Source of the DNA: Pseudomonadota bacterium
Lineage (GTDB): Bacteria > Pseudomonadota > Alphaproteobacteria > Acetobacterales > Acetobacteraceae
Assembly: GCA_021798575.1 (NCBI GenBank)
Contig: JAJZGI010000018.1
Location: 1 to 38,275 of the forward strand
DNA length: 38,275 nt
Direction of reading: 5' to 3'
The notes under the pieces are model-generated. The model saw only the letters and a list, made by a program, of their open reading frames with translations. It ran no database searches and was not told where the DNA came from. Shown here piece after piece: positions 35,801 to 38,275 of the stretch (its first letter is position 1; each line of letters begins with the position of its first letter). The position numbers were made by a program, and so were the translations under genes.

Positions 35801-37012
35801 CCCGGCACCATCAGCTTCCAGGGACCGGATGCACTCCTCACGCTGGACACGCTGCCCCAGGGCAGCTCGGGCATCGCGAATTTCAGCGCGACCGACGCGG
35901 TCGATCTGGTCGGCATCGCGCCCAGCCTGGTGAGCTATTCCAGCGCAACCGGGCTCGTGGATATTTTCAACAGCCAGGGCAGTCTCGCTGCCAGCCTAGC
36001 CATGCAGGTCGCCCAGGGGCAGCCCACGCTCAGTATCGGCTCAGACCCTGCGGGCGGCACGCTGCTCACGCTGGGGAATGAACTGCCCTGTTTCGCACGT
36101 GGCACCGGCCTGCTGACCCCGCATGGCTACCGCCCGGTGGAAAGCTTAAAACCCGGAGACCCGCTCATCACGGCATCGGGTGTCAGCCGCGCGGTGCGCT
36201 GGATCGGTAGGCGAACGCTCGACCTGGCGCCGCGTGCCGCCCGGGCTGCGCTGCCGGTGCGGATTCTGCCCGGCGCGTTCGGCCCCGGCCTGCCCGCCAG
36301 AACGCTGCGGCTCTCGCCGCTGCATTGCGTGTATGTCGACGGCGTGCTGGTGCCGGTCACGCATCTGGTCAATGGCGCCACCGTCCTGCGGGAATCCGCC
36401 GTTGCGATGACCTATTACCATGTGGAGTTGGACCGGCATGATATTCTGCTGGCCGAGGGGCTGGCGTGCGAGTCCTATCTCGACTCCGGTAATCGCGGCG
36501 GGCTGTACCAGGAGGTTGGCCGCCGCAGCCCGGCGCGGCGGGCCTATGCCCCAACCATCACCCGTGGCGCGCGGCTGACACGCCTGCGCCAGCGCCTGCA
36601 CGCCATCGCGCTGGCCGCCGGTTTTGCACCCGCCTATTGGCCGGTGCTGCGCGCGATGGCGCCCGTGGGCGAGGTGGTGGCGCGCATCTCCCGGGTCGGC
36701 CACTGGCGCGTGGCGCGTTTTAATTTCGCCGCGCCAGTGCGCGGCATAACCCTGCTGTCCAGCACAGCCTGCCCGGCGGATACCGACCCCGCCTCAGAGG
36801 ACCGCCGCGAGCTCGGCGTGTGCCTGGAGTGCCCGGGCGGTGTGCGGCTGGGTCAGGGGTTCTTCCCGCGCGCGGCGGCGGACGCCGGGCATTGGATGGG
36901 CGCCGTCGCGACGCTGGCGCTGGATTTGCCAGCCGATGAGCTGGTATTGCCGCTCGCCGCCGTCGTGCAGAGCTGGGTTCGCCCGGTTGACGGCTTAGCA
37001 CCCGGCCGCTAA
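32801..37012 (+). CDS. Large adhesin-like repeat protein with C-terminal Hint_2 domain
   Basis: This 1403-residue protein is rich in Gly, Ala, Leu and Ser. Two cadherin-like modules occupy about 10-265 and a third diverged copy about 585-690, each with a G-x-I-x-LS and L-x-x-L-x-YTG type core. Repetitive LGG/SGxL strands at about 270-520 and 700-1090 look like a beta-helix of the autotransporter type. Cys1097 in LPCFARGT starts a Hint_2 domain (to about 1240) with [11 protein letters not shown] and the family end [10 protein letters not shown]. Hint domains can self-cleave or splice, using this Cys as nucleophile. No signal peptide is visible and the only possible start near the N-terminus is the GTG at 32801, with a stop codon four codons upstream and no ribosome-binding site. 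Secretion route is unknown; type I or V are guesses. Confidence 0.82.
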   Translation: MSRPPEILNPATLTVLGGNPTLSSLAVLPPGGISLSGFPGQLSLQIIAGNAAALLSASAIGGAVVTGNGNTLSLSGSALQVNDALASLELTEPTGAGFDVLSLSATAPGLAAQTAIAVDIIPPTGPAFVAPATLVTIAPNALDSLPYLYLSDPIASGLAQMGLGQQETLNLTLAVPSGVLFLPGYSDTSPIAATGLGTGEIILNLTADDIGALNSLLSGLEFAGPSLAGGEELSYALRNLAGVLPGALSFGNIFLNVAGPPGPGGTLAAGSQTAILGDATFSGGAPITGTTSVLGNVEAASGVALTPTGNLELPDNTLFLGGTSLDFGSLGANALGLGGALVIGDGADLSGPLSLGPASSLDFNGVLTSGGAETQNYQQAVTLAAGAILSGNGTLLAGNFSESGLISGPGTLAALGGESLFVSAGSIGGGADLAVGPGGVMVLGPVTPLFGVFDSTPLTIDSSVTLSFLSNAGATPITGGYAGTLGGAGGAFVINGPQVFSGHITGFAPGDALIFPGLANLTLLNETPGSFTVAGIDNAGSTVSYIIDASTPAGASPAVAYDAAGDAEVVLRPAVTVLTQAVGFVETSGVAQPLPGLSLELAYATTQSLACTLSTAHGLLSASGVAPAGSITLSAGGIAALNAQLGSLTYTGTGVADVLTLTSASGALMGLSAAVGIGVVVPGIVDGNTATEFSAAQSVTFGNTGSLALFSTPAALGELLIGGATEFAAPIQASGVAGTALVVDGGATAIFNAAATARLGGNIIIGDSAGAGTLAILTTGFSASGDLTLAVGSAADVLGSLGLGGTLDIGTGQMDLTGEFSASGLSLGSAGGFFAGGNASAQLGNTADSGTLVLAGAAQAQGGNFLLVGGGMLDLGGTSSLGLGGALQAQAGGQAQIGADATLQTSLAVLGGAMTDSGLISAENSTITGQFSLAGGTFVSQSLNLAGTLAGFGVLDAASLSGGGVLRAQDGALRVGGSVSGSIGIELAGGSALELTQGFAPGTISFQGPDALLTLDTLPQGSSGIANFSATDAVDLVGIAPSLVSYSSATGLVDIFNSQGSLAASLAMQVAQGQPTLSIGSDPAGGTLLTLGNELPCFARGTGLLTPHGYRPVESLKPGDPLITASGVSRAVRWIGRRTLDLAPRAARAALPVRILPGAFGPGLPARTLRLSPLHCVYVDGVLVPVTHLVNGATVLRESAVAMTYYHVELDRHDILLAEGLACESYLDSGNRGGLYQEVGRRSPARRAYAPTITRGARLTRLRQRLHAIALAAGFAPAYWPVLRAMAPVGEVVARISRVGHWRVARFNFAAPVRGITLLSSTACPADTDPASEDRRELGVCLECPGGVRLGQGFFPRAAADAGHWMGAVATLALDLPADELVLPLAAVVQSWVRPVDGLAPGR

Positions 37013-37040
37013 AGCCCAGCCTCAATGCCGGGAACGTGGA

Positions 37041-37093
37041 CAGGCGGTGGTCGCCTGCGCCCGCGCTCTTGTATGTGAGAGCATACAAAAGCG
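37041..37093 (+). promoter_or_regulatory. Pair of hairpins in the Hint-rpsD gap, likely the rpsD leader
   Basis: Hairpin A pairs CAGGCG (37041-37046) with CGCCTG (37052-37057). Hairpin B pairs CGCT-c-TTGTATG (37064-37075) with CATACAA-a-AGCG (37082-37093) around a 6-base loop, an 11-bp stem with one mismatch. They lie 37 bp or more before the rpsD ATG. S4 autoregulates its own operon in other bacteria by binding leader RNA, so this could be such a site. Alternatively hairpin A helps end the Hint transcript. Confidence 0.5.
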
Positions 37094-37130
37094 ACTACTG
37101 GTGGAATTTTTAACAAGAAAGGTGAGCGCC

Positions 37131-37745
37131 ATGACCAAGCGCACCGAGAGCAAATATAAGATCAACCGCCGGTTGGGCGTCAACCTGTGGGGCCGCGCCA
37201 AATCGCCGGTTAACAAGCGTGAATATGGCCCCGGCCAGCATGGCCAGCGCCGCAAAAAACCGTCCGACTATGGCGTGCAGCTCATGGCGAAGCAGAAGCT
37301 CAAGGGCTATTACGGTAATATCTCCGAGAAGACCTTCTATAAATATTATGAGGACGCGGTGCGCCGCAAAGGCGACACCTCGGAGAACCTCATCGAGATC
37401 CTGGAGCGCCGGCTGGATGCCGTGGTGTACCGGCTGAAATATGCGTTGACGCCGTTTGCCGCCCGCCAGCTCGTCAGCCATGGTCACCTCATGGTCAACG
37501 GCCAGAAGGTGAACATCCCGTCCTACCTCGTGAAGGACAACGACGTGATCGAGGTGCGGGAGAAGTCCAAGCAGCTCGCCGTGGTGCTGGACGCCGCCCA
37601 GAGTGGGGAGCGCGACGTGCCGGAATATATGGAGGTCGACCACCGCGCCATGAAGGGCCGCTTCCTGCGCGCGCCGAAGCTGGCTGATGTGCCATTCCCC
37701 GTGCAGATGGACCCGAACCTGGTGGTGGAATTTTATTCCCGCTGA
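37131..37745 (+). CDS. rpsD: 30S ribosomal protein S4
   Basis: S4 starts assembly of the small subunit and can act as an rRNA antitermination factor. The N-terminus [20 protein letters not shown] and the S4 RNA-binding motif [26 protein letters not shown] are diagnostic. It is 204 residues when started at 37131, with AAAGGTGAG just upstream. The frame is open back to 37047 but that part does not belong. It is transcribed alone here, not with rpoA/rpsK. Confidence 0.98.
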   Translation: MTKRTESKYKINRRLGVNLWGRAKSPVNKREYGPGQHGQRRKKPSDYGVQLMAKQKLKGYYGNISEKTFYKYYEDAVRRKGDTSENLIEILERRLDAVVYRLKYALTPFAARQLVSHGHLMVNGQKVNIPSYLVKDNDVIEVREKSKQLAVVLDAAQSGERDVPEYMEVDHRAMKGRFLRAPKLADVPFPVQMDPNLVVEFYSR

Positions 37746-37768
37746 GTTGTTCATCCCAGCCGGGAATC

Positions 37769-37798
37769 AACGGCGCCGCGCAACCGGCGCCGTTTTTT
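37769..37798 (+). terminator. Intrinsic terminator of rpsD
   Basis: A 10-bp perfect stem AACGGCGCCG (37769-37778) pairs with CGGCGCCGTT (37785-37794) around CGCAAC and runs into six T (37793-37798), about 24 bp after the rpsD stop codon. Confidence 0.92.
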
Positions 37799-37843
37799 AT
37801 GGCATTGTCGAAATCTGTGTAGTGTCCTGCTTCTGAAGAGCAA

Positions 37844-38170
37844 TTAGGACGGAATATTTTTCACGAGCCACTTGCCATTTTCATGAGACGCAATCAGGTC
37901 AAGACTAAAACGCATACTGTTTGCTGAAAACGCTTCAACAGTAATTTTGTGTGTGCCCGGCAACAATACATTGCTGAAACTCCTGCCCCACCCATCCTGG
38001 TCCTCCGCAAAACAAACTGTCGATAAGTAATCACTACCTCTGGAGAATTCTGGGTAAGCGATAGAGAGGATGTGAATTAGTTTGGCGTCTTCTGGCAGCA
38101 GTGAAAAAGGCTCACAGCTTAATCTACTGGAAAATATTGTGCTAAATCTTGATCTAAGGAACCTCTGCAT
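37844..38170 (-). CDS. Hypothetical protein, AT-rich orphan
   Basis: A 108-residue frame with mixed composition and no signal peptide or membrane segment. Its second half, with SFSNVLLPGTHKITVEAFSA and SLDLIASHENGKWLVKN, has alternating strands that look like a small beta-sandwich domain. I recognise no family. A possible AGGGAA ribosome-binding site is about 14 bases upstream, which is rather far. Composition is much more AT-rich than rpsD, and an insertion sequence begins just beyond it, so this may be a recently acquired or broken gene, or part of a longer one cut by the element. Confidence 0.5.
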   Translation of the reverse strand: MQRFLRSRFSTIFSSRLSCEPFSLLPEDAKLIHILSIAYPEFSRGSDYLSTVCFAEDQDGWGRSFSNVLLPGTHKITVEAFSANSMRFSLDLIASHENGKWLVKNIPS

Positions 38171-38234
38171 AACATTATGATTCCCTGTTCGTTTTGAATT
38201 TTGTACACTACTCCTGCATGGGCAGGGGGCAGCA

Positions 38235-38275
38235 TTGAAGCAGACGACATTTTCGACGGCTGGGTTTGATCGCTA
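38235..38275 (+). CDS. IS5-type transposase, first codons at window edge
   Basis: From a TTG at 38235, preceded by GGGGGC, the frame reads MKQTTFSTAGFDR and runs out of the window. IS5-family transposases commonly start with this K-Q-x-T-F-x-x-A-x-F/Y pattern. The inverted repeat of the element would lie between about 38190 and 38234, but I cannot mark its edge. The fragment is too short to confirm further. Confidence 0.6.
   Translation, partial: MKQTTFSTAGFDR

Overview
The window looks like a chromosomal segment of a GC-rich alphaproteobacterium, most likely an acetic-acid-bacteria relative (Acetobacteraceae, in the Acidocella/Acidiphilium neighbourhood). I infer this from three things: the glyA-nrdR-ribD-ribE-ribBA-ribH-nusB-thiL gene order; an RibBA whose GTP-cyclohydrolase half is degenerate; and a large extracellular-type protein ending in a Hint_2 domain of the kind repeatedly seen in Acetobacteraceae. 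No taxon can be fixed from sequence reading alone.

Layout. (1) 1-6690 is accessory in character. All genes run leftward: a TonB-dependent receptor with an STN signalling domain, a two-module AAA+ ATPase, and an M16 zinc metallopeptidase whose C-terminal part is cut off by the end of an IS630-type element. Two tandem copies of a 65-bp hairpin element separate this block from xseA. (2) 6685-11829 holds housekeeping genes: xseA, purD, an MsbA-type ABC exporter and a CX5R protein phosphatase. (3) 11870-15184 is a visibly more AT-rich glycan block: a zinc-ribbon methyltransferase, a GT2 and a GT4 glycosyltransferase, overlapping like an operon. (4) 15185-19237 holds a Pro-rich hypothetical protein that appears to be expressed as a leaderless mRNA, a perfect 26-bp palindrome, an MBL-fold hydrolase, an NRAMP-like transporter lacking the canonical metal-site motifs, and an outer-membrane protein. 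(5) 19395-26528 is a tightly packed operon: rpiB, glyA, nrdR, ribD, ribE, ribBA(X), ribH, nusB. It ends in an intrinsic terminator, followed by a large palindrome and thiL. (6) 26532-32631 runs leftward: an HPP/CBS membrane protein, a zinc-ribbon metallopeptidase, rpmG, an S41 peptidase and rnr. (7) 32801-37745 holds a 1403-residue adhesin-like Hint protein and rpsD with a structured leader and a clear terminator. (8) The right edge has an orphan AT-rich ORF and the first codons of an IS5-type transposase.

How the genes work together. The rib genes give a near-complete riboflavin pathway, but the GTP cyclohydrolase II step must come from elsewhere if the RibBA C-terminal half is dead. ABC exporter, phosphatase, methyltransferase and glycosyltransferases suggest an envelope-polysaccharide or lipid theme. 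The receptor/AAA+/M16 trio is the best candidate for an undescribed system: an energised outer-membrane receptor next to a cytosolic unfoldase-like ATPase and a pitrilysin-type peptidase.

The most unusual non-coding signals are the 26-bp perfect palindrome at 15982-16007, the promoter whose predicted start point falls on the ATG at 15361, the terminator whose stem contains the only ribosome-binding site of the next gene (28729-28761), and the tandem hairpins at 6555-6689. I saw no tRNA, rRNA or CRISPR array.
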